This document shows positions 31,251-41,942 of a stretch of DNA of 64,000 nucleotides, in pieces. How positions within the stretch are numbered: the stretch's first letter is position 1; the number at the start of each line of letters is the position of its first letter. Position numbers and translations under genes: made by a program. The notes below the pieces were generated by a model. It saw only the letters and a program-made list of their open reading frames with translations, was not told the DNA's origin and searched no databases. The DNA is from Seiridium cupressi (Eukaryota > Ascomycota > Sordariomycetes > Amphisphaeriales > Sporocadaceae): positions 124,001 to 188,000 of the forward strand of contig JARVKI010000080.1 in assembly GCA_036674765.1 (NCBI GenBank), given 5' to 3'.

Positions 31251-33053
31251 TCATGTCCCAGAGTAAACTGCGGTAACGAACCGTCCACACTCCACTCTCT
31301 GCTCAACACTGACTTTCCTACCTTTTCCCCCCTCGCCAAGCCTCGTAGTCGTCCTCGGTGTAATTTGAAATCTGTGTTGCTCCCCTTTGCGACCCTTCTC
31401 CGCATCGCCTGCACCACCATCCAATGGACCAATATAAGTTGGTGTGTTGACATTGTTTCGCTTGCCCGTGCCCAGCTGATAGTGCTCGTTGCCACCCCAC
31501 CATACGACATCGGCACCCCAGTTCGTGTCGTTCTCAGTCACAGCGTTCGCTGAAGTATTGACAGAAGTCACATTATCCATCACAGCAGCAGCGTGAGTAG
31601 ATCCAATACTGAGACGCGTCAGGCGGATCGGGATCACGGCGTTGTTCTTTTCATCCCATTCGAAAAGACCGGACAACGGCTTGATCTTGGTGGGTCCGAG
31701 GGAGATGTGTGTCCATCTGCCGTTGCCCAAACTGCCATAGATTCCCGAGCCACACGCCCAAGTATCTGCTGTTACTTGGCCCATGTTCCTGGCAGGCGCT
31801 ATTTCCATTTTCTCCCTTTGACTACCTGGTTGGCCGGTGATGCGGGTAGCATCCACTGCGAAAAACGAATTCGCACCGCCAGCCGCGATTGATGTCACGC
31901 GAGGTAGTTGGTTCGTGCCCTTGTAGATGGTGGTGAACGGTAGCGGAATAGGTCCGTCAACGTAAGGAATATCCTTTTCGGCCTCAAACCCCAATTGACC
32001 GGATGTGTTATCGCCAAAAACAAAGACTTTTCCATCCTTATCCAGAGCTAGGGAATGGTAGTCTCCCGCGGCGATCTGGGAGATATGGAAACCCTTCAGT
32101 TGTGGAAGCTCGTGCGGCTGGTCGTATGGACCCTGTGGCCGTGTTGCCCAGCTCAAGCCGGGAATACCAAGCTGACCTCTAGAGGGAAACTCGGAGTTGC
32201 TTGATGCAGACGAGAAGACGCGACCTTTATTTGTGAGCACAAGAGCGTGATCCAAGCCAGATACTATATCGGTAACGCTCTCGCCCCAACCCAAGTGAGG
32301 AACATCCAGCTTGCGATACGATGCTGACGATGGAGACGACCACAAGCCCAACCATGAAGAGGATTGCTCCTTCGAGCTCGATGATTGGTCTGAGTTGGAC
32401 ACAGGAAGTGTGTAGACGAGACCAGCCTTGCTGAGTGCCAAGATGCGATCCCGCGAAATGGCGAGCTTGATAAGGTCTTTGCCCTTGATCGTGGTTACTG
32501 GCTTAGGATCGTCCTTCGAAAAGCCAGTGCCCCATTGTACTAAATCGCCCTTCTCGGTGAGCGCAGCACCGAAATCACGGTCCAGCTTGATATCTCGCAG
32601 CAGTTGACCGTCGAAGTACGTTATGCGCCTAGGTGTCTTGATAACATTTTCTGCCGAGTCTGGCGCCGCTACCCGTCCCGCATTCGCCCCCCAGGCGTAT
32701 ACTCCAGGGTTTTCCCAGCTCTTCTTGACCTGTAAATGCTGGCTACTGATGATATCTCGATTGTCCTCGGTGGTTTGGGGTTTCGGGCGGGCCTTTTCGT
32801 AGTTGATCGTCGCCTGTGCAGGCTTCGCAGGCTCCGTGATATAAGCTGGCCACAAGGTCATGACCAGACCTGCTCCAACAAAGGCAACTGCAGCTCCAGC
32901 CAGAACTCTACCAGCACCACTTCCGGGGCCACCGGGGGGACCCCCTCCAGAACTGGCATATCTCACGGACTGTCGCCGAAAGCTTGGTGTAGGTCTGAGC
33001 GATCGGCGGCAAGCCAGTGGCGCCTGGCGCATTGAAACTCTGTACGGCAGCAT
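31251..33053 (-). CDS. FMP25: FMP25-like mitochondrial RCC1-repeat protein
   Basis: Intronless, 600 aa. The N-terminus is Arg/Ser-rich (RQAPLACRRSLRPTPSFRR) as in mitochondrial precursors. A Gly-rich stretch and a hydrophobic segment (VLAGAAVAFVGAGLVMTLW, about 50-68) would anchor it in the inner membrane. The rest is a series of RCC1-type repeats, for example GVYAWGANAGR, DRDFGAALTEKGDLVQWG, GLDHALVLTNKGRVF, AGDYHSLALDKDGKVFVFG and the late WWGGNEHYQLGTGK. Yeast Fmp25 supports respiratory complex III assembly. An in-frame ATG at 33111-33113 could add 20 residues; I prefer 33051-33053 because MLPYR begins the basic presequence. The gene is divergent from COG3. Confidence 0.82.
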   Translation of the reverse strand: MLPYRVSMRQAPLACRRSLRPTPSFRRQSVRYASSGGGPPGGPGSGAGRVLAGAAVAFVGAGLVMTLWPAYITEPAKPAQATINYEKARPKPQTTEDNRDIISSQHLQVKKSWENPGVYAWGANAGRVAAPDSAENVIKTPRRITYFDGQLLRDIKLDRDFGAALTEKGDLVQWGTGFSKDDPKPVTTIKGKDLIKLAISRDRILALSKAGLVYTLPVSNSDQSSSSKEQSSSWLGLWSSPSSASYRKLDVPHLGWGESVTDIVSGLDHALVLTNKGRVFSSASSNSEFPSRGQLGIPGLSWATRPQGPYDQPHELPQLKGFHISQIAAGDYHSLALDKDGKVFVFGDNTSGQLGFEAEKDIPYVDGPIPLPFTTIYKGTNQLPRVTSIAAGGANSFFAVDATRITGQPGSQREKMEIAPARNMGQVTADTWACGSGIYGSLGNGRWTHISLGPTKIKPLSGLFEWDEKNNAVIPIRLTRLSIGSTHAAAVMDNVTSVNTSANAVTENDTNWGADVVWWGGNEHYQLGTGKRNNVNTPTYIGPLDGGAGDAEKGRKGEQHRFQITPRTTTRLGEGGKGRKVSVEQRVECGRFVTAVYSGT

Positions 33054-33544
33054 GTCGGAGGTTGCTGCAGTTGGAAATGTATGGACGAGAGAAAGGAAGT
33101 CACAGAGCCGCAATTAGCTCTCCGGCATAATCTGCAAGTCCAAACGTTTGACACGCACAGCGAAGTGGTGTCTCAATGTTAGCGGCGATGAGGATGGTGT
33201 GGTGAGGTCATGAAAATGGCTTCATCATCATTGGAAGGAGCTCTGAATCTGCAGCTCCACTCAGCGCTTTGGAGCTGTAATAGACGGTAGTAATAGACCC
33301 CAGGGTCCAGAGCCCATGTTCTGCATGTTCGCTGGGACTGGCACTCGGCCCCCACTAGAGCACCTAGAGCACGGCGGCTGCCGGCTAAAATCAAGCTCCG
33401 GCCCGTCGCAACTGTCCCCTGGGAATTATGTATGGTCTGTGCCACAAGCGAATCGACGACTGGTCTGTCGTGGCATATTCGAAGGTGCGTGGGGACAGCT
33501 CCTACACAAAGACCTGCCCTCAACCCCAACGAGCACTACAAACC
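33054..33544. promoter_or_regulatory. Bidirectional promoter, FMP25 / COG3
   Basis: 491 bp between the two start codons of divergent housekeeping genes. No gene is seen in it and no specific site could be assigned. Confidence 0.45.
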
Positions 33545-36017
33545 ATGTACGAAGACTCATGGTACAGCTTTGTACCTGAGGTCGCGCCCAAGAAGACCCC
33601 TTCTTCAACTAGTCAATCTGCCGGCCACAAGAGGAGGGAGTCGCTCCTCCAGCCGCCCAATGTTCGTGCAGCCCCTCCATGCCTCGCACCCCCCGTGGCG
33701 TCTTGCTAAGAGAACCTTCAGGGCGCAAACCAAACCGATACCATAGAGCCCCTCGGGAGTCTCTATGAGGAGGCCGATACATCCAATGACCCTCCTGATG
33801 CCACACTGACTAGGAGGGCAAAATCATATTCCGATTTCTATCATGTCGTGCGCGTCCAGCTTTCGAAGGACGCCAAGAAGAAACGGAGGAGGAAGAGACA
33901 GGACAGATCGCTCGAGGCATTGGACATTGAAACGCCAGAGGATGGCTTGTTTAGTCAACATGATGTCCCAGTCGGAGCCACCGACGCCCAACTGCTCGAG
34001 GCAAGCCAACAAGAATATCTTTTGTACCAGGACCAGCTTGCTATGACCGAACGGCACCTGGACAGTCTAATAGAGGACGCCAATGGGGCGCTGAAACTCC
34101 TGGAAACGCTGGCGAGCTCATTCCATGCTGTTGAAGAACAGACGTCATCCTTTCAGGCTCAGTGTGATGATCTGCTTTCCGAGGAGAAGCGGCTACAGAA
34201 ACTGGCCGATGAGGTTGGCACAGATCTGCATTATTATGCCTACCTGGATGGCGTAACAAGGCGCCTTAATGCACCTGGTGCAAGTCGCTTGGTTGACCAT
34301 GAGAACTTTGCTGAGATTCTCATCAATACCGATGCTTGCATCAGCTTCATGGCGAATCATGTGAGTTTCTTCTCCAAATTAATCGTGTAAATCATACCGA
34401 CTAACACGGTGAAGCCATCATACCGAGATGCCGAATCGTACCTCGCAAGATACCAATCTTCCTTGACCAAAGCTCTTCATCTTCTGGAGAGTGGTTTCAG
34501 TGCCCATCTCGAACGCATTTCCGCTGAACTATCCAAGCAAATTGGAGCGACCCAGTCAGATGCCGCACGGCATGCCTTGGCATATGGACGATTCGAGGAG
34601 CTGGTGCTTGAAGCAGACGGTCTAGTTTCGAACGTCCAGAGGGTGATTCGCAGCTGCTATGATCAGCTAGGGAACCCCGTGGCTGGACAGAACTTCGATT
34701 ACTATGCTAACACTGCCGTCAATATATTCTCATCATACTCTGGCGTCAGGGATCGAGATCTGAGGCCAATCACCCAGCGCGATCTCGAGACATTCCAGAG
34801 AGAAACAAAAGAAGCCAATGCAGAGACCTCGTCGCGGAATTTCATCAAGCAGTGCTATGAAAGGTCTTACAACGAAACCAGGTTGTTTGCCAAAATCTTT
34901 TCGATTGAACCGCAATTTAGCATGGACGGTCAGTCAGCATATGCTGCCTTAAAAGGCCAACAGAAGGCCCTGGTCAACGCTGCCAATGTCGCGCCCATTG
35001 CAAATACCCTTCAGCCCGTCCTACAATCAAGTGAATTGCAGACAGTATGCAACCTCCTGGGGTGGATCACCAACGAGTATTTGCTCTTAGACTATGATGA
35101 TGAAGTTTCGCGATATTCCCAACATACCCAAGAGCTCACGGCACGCTTGCTGATGGAGCATCTATGGCCTTTCACGGATTCGGCCTTTGAGCAGGAGATC
35201 GCCAAATCAATTTCACGGCATGTCGTCACCCCCGAGACATTCAAGATTCCCCCGGTAGTCAATGGCGTTGCATCATCCAATGCGCACACTATCGCCAAGA
35301 AAGCCTTGGAACTCCTCATTATGTATGATCAAGCTATGCCGAAGGAAAGAAGCGTAAGGAATACCGGCTCAATTCCTAGCAAATCTAGAAAAGACTAACA
35401 CAATGTAGCAGAGATCAAGCCCGGTGGTTTTCAAAATTGTTCATGAAACAATACTGGCCTTGCAACGAGTCGAAACACGCATCAAGTCAACCAAATCCGC
35501 AAACCCAGACCCTGACCCAGATCTTTTCATGATCAAGAACCTACTGATTGTCAAGAACGAGTTGGTCTCCTTGGAAATTGGGGATGTCCGCTCACAGGCC
35601 ACTGCAAACATGCAACATTTCGGTCAAATTTGGGACACCCTCTCACCCCAGAACTGGATGGGCCTTTTCAGGGGTATCCTAGGTGGATCTTTGTCCCTTG
35701 GCCTTTGGTCCTCTGCCCCTGCTGCTGTAACGAACGGCAAGCCCACATCTGCCGACAAGGGCGTCCAGGATGCCAGCGAGAAACTAGACGAGCTGCTGCG
35801 CCAAAGTATTTATGCCTTCACGCAGCGATGGGGAGGCATGGTCAACGCAGCACGGAGCGGCAAAAGAAGCGCGAAGACCTTGGCTCAGGTAGAGAAGGAG
35901 TTGGATGAGAAGCTTCTTACAGCATTTGGTGGACAGCCGGAGGTTGTTGGCAAGCTCAAGGAAGCCATTCAAATCAATGCCCAGGCACAGAAAGAGGTTG
36001 GTGGAGCGAAGCGATAG
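33545..36017 (+). CDS. COG3: Conserved oligomeric Golgi complex subunit 3 (Sec34)
   Basis: Four exons (33545-33661, 33722-34360, 34415-35353, 35409-36017) join in frame to 767 aa. COG3 is a lobe A subunit of the COG tethering complex, which captures retrograde vesicles at the Golgi. The fungal N-terminus MYEDSWYSFVPE is present. ARRAKSYSDFY-like RRAKSYSDFYHVV follows, then the Sec34 coiled-coil region (about 110-250: QQEYLLYQDQLAMTERHLD, VGTDLHYYAYLDGVTRRLN). The C-terminal helical rods contain FVxRDLRPITQ-like DRDLRPITQRDLE. Intron 1 has a non-consensus GTTCGT donor but a good TGCTAAG branch site and removes an in-frame stop. Ends with a Lys/Arg-containing GGAKR. Confidence 0.92.
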
Positions 36018-36755
36018 AGTGAAAACTGCCTAGCTAGAAACCCGCTTGCTTGTTGAAGTGCCCAACCCATCTCTACTGGAAAATATTCGTGTGGATCCCC
36101 AGATTCTTTTGAACTCTTTGGCCTAGTTGTAGAAACTGGATGACCAGTATAATCCACATGAAGAGCACAACTGCATCGTGAGGTGTCGTAAGATGTAGAC
36201 ATGAATTATGAAGAATGAAAAAGTAAGTCCTTGCGTATGCGTAAAAATCAAAGAGAGAAGATTTCCATTAAATAGCGCCTTCGCCAATGTGAGTTCAGTC
36301 TACTGCGCACTGTTCTGTTCTGTGGCCCATGTTTGTTCTGTTGCCTAGCCCCTTGACCAATAAACACCGTAGCCAAAATGAGTTAGCAAGAAAAGGAGGA
36401 AGACTGCATTTGTACTGAGTGATACGAAGTGTATCGGGAAAATAAGAAAGAAAGAAAGTAGATGCAAATTGCCGAGTCTCTTGTGTTGTGAACCCATACC
36501 AATATTGTCTGCTGGACTGTGGCACCAGGCTTTTTTCCATGCAATACGTTAGACCCAATATCGGTCCCCTGAACAAACCCCTGGCGTTTGCGTTTTTTGT
36601 AAACGTGCTGTAAAACGAGGCAGTGAGGGATGGCTGGTACATCACCTCAAAACGTATAGATTAACACCATTGATGGTGCAAAATTGCCTCGAGTGACGGG
36701 AAAGGCCCGTGAAACGTGTTTGCCTGAAACTTGGTTGCAGGCCAGGAATAACTAA
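36018..36755. other. Intergenic between convergent genes
   Basis: COG3 (plus) and the DUF6590-like gene (minus) converge here. No gene seen; a short (GAAA)n-type tract occurs near 36443. Probably holds both 3' untranslated regions. Confidence 0.4.
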
Positions 36756-38678
36756 CTATCTTCTGCCACTGCGATGGCCGTGGCGGTCCTTGTTGTGCTT
36801 ATGGCGGTGACGCTTCCGCTGTTCCCAGCATTGACTGACAGAGTCTTCCACAGTGTCGAGATCTTCTTGGTAGATCGAACCGATAAAGAAAACTTTGAAG
36901 TTGTGTTCTATGGTGACGAGTTTTGAGTAGTTCACTCGAGATGCCTTGTGAAGCTTTTCTCCTTCGGCATAGATACGCATGCGCACGGGGTGCATCCCCA
37001 GGGTCGGTTCTTTGCTCATGGCCGTCGGCTTATGTGGTGGTTGGTACACGATCCCATGTTTTTCCGGCTTGGCCCCTTTCTTGCATCCTTTCTGCTCGTA
37101 CGTAAGAATAGGGCTGAAGACATGTCAGTGGGTTTTAATCAAAAGTCGTCGCAGTCTGCCTTACACGCAAACACTATTCCCTCCATCTGTGCCCACAACG
37201 ACAAAACGACGCACACCCCAGTAGAAGTGCTCATGGCCAACCACCGCCTCTTGGATGTCCGTCGGTGGGTGCTCGAGCTCGTCTGGGTTGGAGTACAGCC
37301 CTTTCTGGCCTCTTGGTTCAGACCAAAGCATCTTGAAGACCTAGCAGTTTACATTCAGAACAGGCGCATGTTATGTGTCTGGAAGGGTAGATCTCACCTC
37401 GCCGAATTGGAAGTAGTTTGAATGATGTACTTTAAATCCTAAAAGAAGAGTTAAATGGCTACTGGGTTTGCATAGACCAAGACATACTGTCGTCGAGGGT
37501 GTCCGCCTCTAATGCGCTGCCTTGAGGTTGTCTGGGTGGAGGTGGATACATGCTACTTGGTGTTGGTGTTGCAGCTCTGTCTTCCCCTGCTACGAATCAT
37601 AAGCACTCAAGTTGGGCAATCGGATATCGCTCTTGGACATACCGGGACCGTATGCTTCGGTGTATACTGCCGCGGAAGACTCTCCCAGGCTCGGATCCTG
37701 GTAGTATAGCTTCTTACTATGCTCAATGGTTGCTGCGAGCATCTGATCATCTTCGTCCCCAGTGTAGTCGCTTCCGCCTGTTCGAAATTAAAACGCGTGA
37801 GATTATGCTTGCAATCGTTTTGGAGCATATGTCCTTACCCATAGAAGGAAAGCCTGCCTCACTTAGGGGAGCAGGACTCATGGGGAACGATTCTGTGTCC
37901 TGGCTAGATTGCTGAAATGTGTCAGACATTTCCGGCATGTCAAAGCCCTGGGGACCATGTTCTCGTTCGCCTGGCGGTATGGTCTCCAACTCTTCATCAG
38001 CCAAAGCCTTTTCCTTACCTTTCCCCTTTCCCTTGTTTTTCGAGGATTTTCCATGGGTGCCAGCTGGGATATTGTATTGGCCGGTGTCTTGATCTTGGTC
38101 ATATTGACCTGTGTCGTGACCTTGGCCGTAGTGGCTATCGTCATGACTGTGATGATAACTATATTCTCCTATTGATGTTGCTTCTTCCTGGGCCGGCATG
38201 GAAGTATGGATGGGTGTATATTCTATATGACTTAGTATGGGGATGACGACCTGGTACTCAGACGTCGGAAGGGCAAGTCTTACCTTGGTCAAAATTGGCT
38301 TGTTGGGAATGCGTATGACTATAATCTCCCGAGCCGCCTGGTGCTACAGATAGAGCACCGAGACTTTCTGTGACCTCATCCATCTGAGGGACTTGAGGCT
38401 CGCGAGGTATACTATCATCGTTTTCGCGAAAGTCCTGATACCAATTGCCTGTTTATGGTACGTAAGCCTGCAAGTCGAGCACTGTGCCTGAGCAGAGTCA
38501 TGAATATACCATTTGAGTCCTGGCCCACGCGGTAGGCAGTACCATCGGCCTGCCGGTTCCAACCCTGCCATTGTATGTCGTCTACCGGAACATCAGACGC
38601 CGCCTTGAATTTCCTTTCCGACGACTTCTTTGTTTTCTCAGGTCGCTGAGACGGTTTCTTCGGTCTACTGGAACGCAT
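36756..38678 (-). CDS. DUF6590-like fungal protein
   Basis: Eight exons (38678-38510, 38448-38284, 38222-37839, 37777-37643, 37589-37488, 37438-37398, 37340-37165, 37113-36756) join in frame to 509 aa; every junction is GT-AG. The N-terminal half is low complexity: basic start (RPKKPSQRPEKTKK), then His/Gly/Gln/Asp-rich repeats and a Lys-rich KNKGKGKGKEK. The C-terminal domain (about 310-480) reads FGEVFKMLWSEP, VRRFVVVGTDGGNSVCVPI, LTYEQKGCKK, HGIVYQPP and VTIEHNFKVFFIGSIY, the pattern of the fungal DUF6590 domain. The protein ends in a His/Arg/Lys-rich tail. Function unknown. The 41-nt exon (37398-37438) and short introns make automatic prediction difficult. Confidence 0.72.
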
Positions 38679-40013
38679 AATGACATCTTAGTGGCCAACG
38701 GACCTCTATCATTGGGCAAAGGCGTGCGCGCCAGCGAAGCCAGTGTCGCCCAGCAGTAAGGCGGAGAAATCAAATCATCAGACCAGCAGTTTACGCACTT
38801 GCAGAAGGTCTGGACTATTTCACTGGAATTCACCCGAATGCGGCTCTGCTCTCAAAGCTCTCAGGAAGAAGTAGGGCCGAGGACTCGCGAGCTTGAGGGG
38901 TGGATATACAGGGTACAGCTTGCGAAGGTAGGAGGTAGCTGTAGCGTCGGGGGCTAATTGGCCGCCGGCGGTCTTGTGATACCACGGAAAAAGAATCCCA
39001 TTGGGAATAGCAACATAGAATGGGGGGTTCGCTCGTTGATATACAGCATAAGTCGGGGCCTGAGCGGCAGAGTTCGCGTACAAGTAGCGAGAGCTGCTTG
39101 CCTAGCTGGCTAGCACTCAACGAGAAGTCGGTTCCTATAGAGAATGGCTCGCAAACTCCCCATACTGACACCTGGAGGTCATCGCTCCTCTGATCGGCGA
39201 AACGCACCCATAATGAGCTGCGCTCGAGAGGAGAGACGATGGCGGGTCCGACTCACTGCACAAGGCTTATCGTGGCCATCGTCCGGCCACGAGGTATTGT
39301 CTCAATGCAACTAGTCTAGTGGATATCGCGTCGCCTGGTGGAGGGATGGGTGGAGAACTGCAGCCATTGAAGAAGATTCGCGGGAGGACCTGTTGCCGCC
39401 CTTAATGCGCAACACAAAGAGGTTGGAAGTCAAGCTGCCTGGTACGGGGGGAATGTGGGTGGGCCGGCCGACGGGGATGATGTGACTGATCACGGCCTAC
39501 ATTTCAGACTAAACCGCCTTGTGGATCACGTACCGTTAGTGGACTTGTGGGGGTGGATGCGGACTGAAGCAGTCCCACCAGGGCTGCATTTCTGGGACGT
39601 TCGTTAGCCTGAGCTGAATGGAGACTGCACTTTTTCTTTTCCACTCTCCAGTAGATGGGCATTGCTCTTATCATGAGGCTCTGCGGACCTCAAGTTGAAG
39701 ACAGAGCCCCCAGCTGCCCCGGCGCTGATTCTTGCACCATGCGCCTGCATGTGGCGTAGACCCCCGAAGGGCCATTGCAAACCAGACACGAATTGCTTTG
39801 CTTTCTTGATGCGCCGCCAGCCAGTGCGCGTTGCTTGATGCTCGGCCCCCAGCCCCTGGCCTCTAAATCTGCAAGGCGGTACAACGGATTTCTCGTACCT
39901 GCTACGGTTGCCTCACCAATCTGACTCGACCACTCATCGCCACGACATGGACAGTCAGCCAGAGGGCGAATCATCTCTTGCCCTGCTCTGGCTACAACTC
40001 CCAAGCATGCCCG
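38679..40013. other. Divergent intergenic region, no gene seen
   Basis: 1.3 kb between the divergent DUF6590-like gene and the 642-aa orphan. Several short frames on the minus strand lack family resemblance. An alternative ATG on the plus strand at 39945 opens a 42-codon frame (MDSQPEGESS...) that may be an upstream ORF of the next gene. Confidence 0.4.
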
Positions 40014-41942
40014 ATGGACAATTCCGATGCGAACAACACAGGAACGCGGCATGGCGGGCTGCCGGATTTTGACACAACACCGGCCATAAACAGCACTCGT
40101 TATGTACGCGCAAGAGACTCCCAAGGCTTGACGTTTGCTGCTTTGGATCATAAGATGGCAGGCTCCCAGGATCGAGGCGATTACATATACGATGCATCCG
40201 AAACCGCGCTGTCGGCTGGGCTTGACGGCTCATCTCGAAGTACATCCTCCTACTCTTCCAGCGAGACGATAGACTCCTTTGATGTCGATGCCCCGTTTCC
40301 TCCCATACGTGCCTTTGTACCGGGAAAGGGCTCGCGGGCTCGTTCAAATGCGCCTTTCTCAATTCTGTCCGAAATACAGCGGAACAATAATACCACAGAC
40401 ATTCCGCTGCCAAAATGGCCAAGCAGGCCACACTTGTCCGAATCCGCACCATCGTCGTCCTCCACTGCTAACCAGGATGTCGATTCGGAACATGACGATT
40501 CGGATTGGCATCTGATTGATAGTATGAGGAGCCACTGGGACAGAACCAGTGAACAACGGCTCAGTGTACGGCATGTGCTTGATGCAATGAGACGACAACG
40601 CTCCAGGGTGGACAGTCTGCGGCAGAAGAAAGACGAAGCCGATCGCCAACTCTACACCGCTGTCCGGAAGCAGTTGTTCAAAGCTGGTCCTCAGGCCATG
40701 GAACAATATGTAATAGCTTCGGAGAAGGCGACTTTGGTCTACCAAGATGCCCAGGCAACCTTGGACCAGCTGATAGATGACCTTGATGACTCGGAGCTAG
40801 ATTTGGAAATTACCGAAAAGCGCTTCTACAGTAAACTGACCCGTGGTAACATCCCGCCTCCATTCATAGACACAGACGAAAGCGACGATGAAGAATCCCT
40901 ACCTCCTTCTAGGGCATCACTCCGTGGCATAAGCCGCGATAGGCCAGAAGACGTACATCCACTATTTAGGACCATGAAGGATGCTTTTAGTGACCTCCAA
41001 TTATCTAAGGAATACTTCCATAACCTCGCCTTCAAGAAGCTTGCCATGCAGTCAGTGGACCGTAACCAGCTCGGCCGTGATGCATCCGAATTCCTGGACA
41101 ACTTCGATGAAACTCAGGTCAAAGCAAAGGCTGAAGTCGAACATTGGTCTGTCGAGTACGAACGATTGAGGGACGAATGCCGTGCAAGAAGCCTTATTCC
41201 ACGAAGCTCACCATTCTTTGAGGACGATGGGTTACGGACACTGCTCACTGAAGAAGTGTCTCTGGAGGAGCCATCTTCAAACAACACATCAATGTTACAC
41301 AACATCTATTCTATTCTCCAGTCAAATCCGGAACATCTTTTCCGGGATTCCTTCCCTTTGACATCCAAGGGCGATTTGAGATGGGCGCTTTCGCTTCCCA
41401 CAACCCATCCGGCGCGGGATATCCTCATCGGAGATGCCATGCAAGAACACGCCATCGGCACACTCTTACATGACGGCAGACCTGAGGATAAGAACGATTT
41501 CATCAACCGATGGCTTCTACAAAAACTGAGACTTTCGTCGATGGAGGTCGAGGTGTTGTACTCGACTTTCTCCACAATACTGAAAGTCTTTGACCTGAAT
41601 CGATGGCAACGAGACGTACTATCGTTCTGGCCACGGGACAAGGCCGTGCGAACCCCGCCGTCAGTAGACGAGGCTGAACGGCAGACAGATGGTACAATGG
41701 TCCCAAGTGACAAACGAACGGAGCCGAGGTCTGGGCCTCCTTCGCACGTTGCTAGTGAACCAATACTTCTTCGCCATGACAGAACGAGGGGTGAGCCTGC
41801 CCTACCTGAAATACTCAGTGGGTCTCGGTCCGAAAGCCGTTGGCAACCAGCGGAACCTCTCATCAACATCACCTTTCAGATGGACGATGGTCCAGAAGGT
41901 GGAACGGGGGAAGAAAAAGCCACTTCACTACTCGGCTTTTAG
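40014..41942 (+). CDS. Conserved-looking fungal protein of unknown function, coiled-coil
   Basis: Intronless, 642 aa. No domain recognised. The first 150 residues are Ser/Asn/Asp-rich and probably disordered. Helical, charged segments follow: VLDAMRRQRSRVDSLRQKKD (about 190-210), an aromatic-poor coiled-coil stretch to about 290 with DLDDSELDLEITEKRFYSKL, and LFRTMKDAFSDLQLSKEYFH (about 325-345). The region about 430-540 looks globular (LPTTHPARDILIGDAMQEH, INRWLLQKLRLSSMEVEVL). The last 100 residues are again disordered. Its frame is long, uses balanced codons and lacks a credible antisense rival, so it is a real gene. The start is the first ATG in this frame; the preceding out-of-frame ATG (40006) is in poor context. 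Confidence 0.75.
   Translation: MDNSDANNTGTRHGGLPDFDTTPAINSTRYVRARDSQGLTFAALDHKMAGSQDRGDYIYDASETALSAGLDGSSRSTSSYSSSETIDSFDVDAPFPPIRAFVPGKGSRARSNAPFSILSEIQRNNNTTDIPLPKWPSRPHLSESAPSSSSTANQDVDSEHDDSDWHLIDSMRSHWDRTSEQRLSVRHVLDAMRRQRSRVDSLRQKKDEADRQLYTAVRKQLFKAGPQAMEQYVIASEKATLVYQDAQATLDQLIDDLDDSELDLEITEKRFYSKLTRGNIPPPFIDTDESDDEESLPPSRASLRGISRDRPEDVHPLFRTMKDAFSDLQLSKEYFHNLAFKKLAMQSVDRNQLGRDASEFLDNFDETQVKAKAEVEHWSVEYERLRDECRARSLIPRSSPFFEDDGLRTLLTEEVSLEEPSSNNTSMLHNIYSILQSNPEHLFRDSFPLTSKGDLRWALSLPTTHPARDILIGDAMQEHAIGTLLHDGRPEDKNDFINRWLLQKLRLSSMEVEVLYSTFSTILKVFDLNRWQRDVLSFWPRDKAVRTPPSVDEAERQTDGTMVPSDKRTEPRSGPPSHVASEPILLRHDRTRGEPALPEILSGSRSESRWQPAEPLINITFQMDDGPEGGTGEEKATSLLGF

Noticed and set aside
39690..40452. 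Overlapping minus-strand frames of 153 and 165 codons
   Set aside because: Antisense to or upstream of the 642-aa gene; no similarity and no splice logic.
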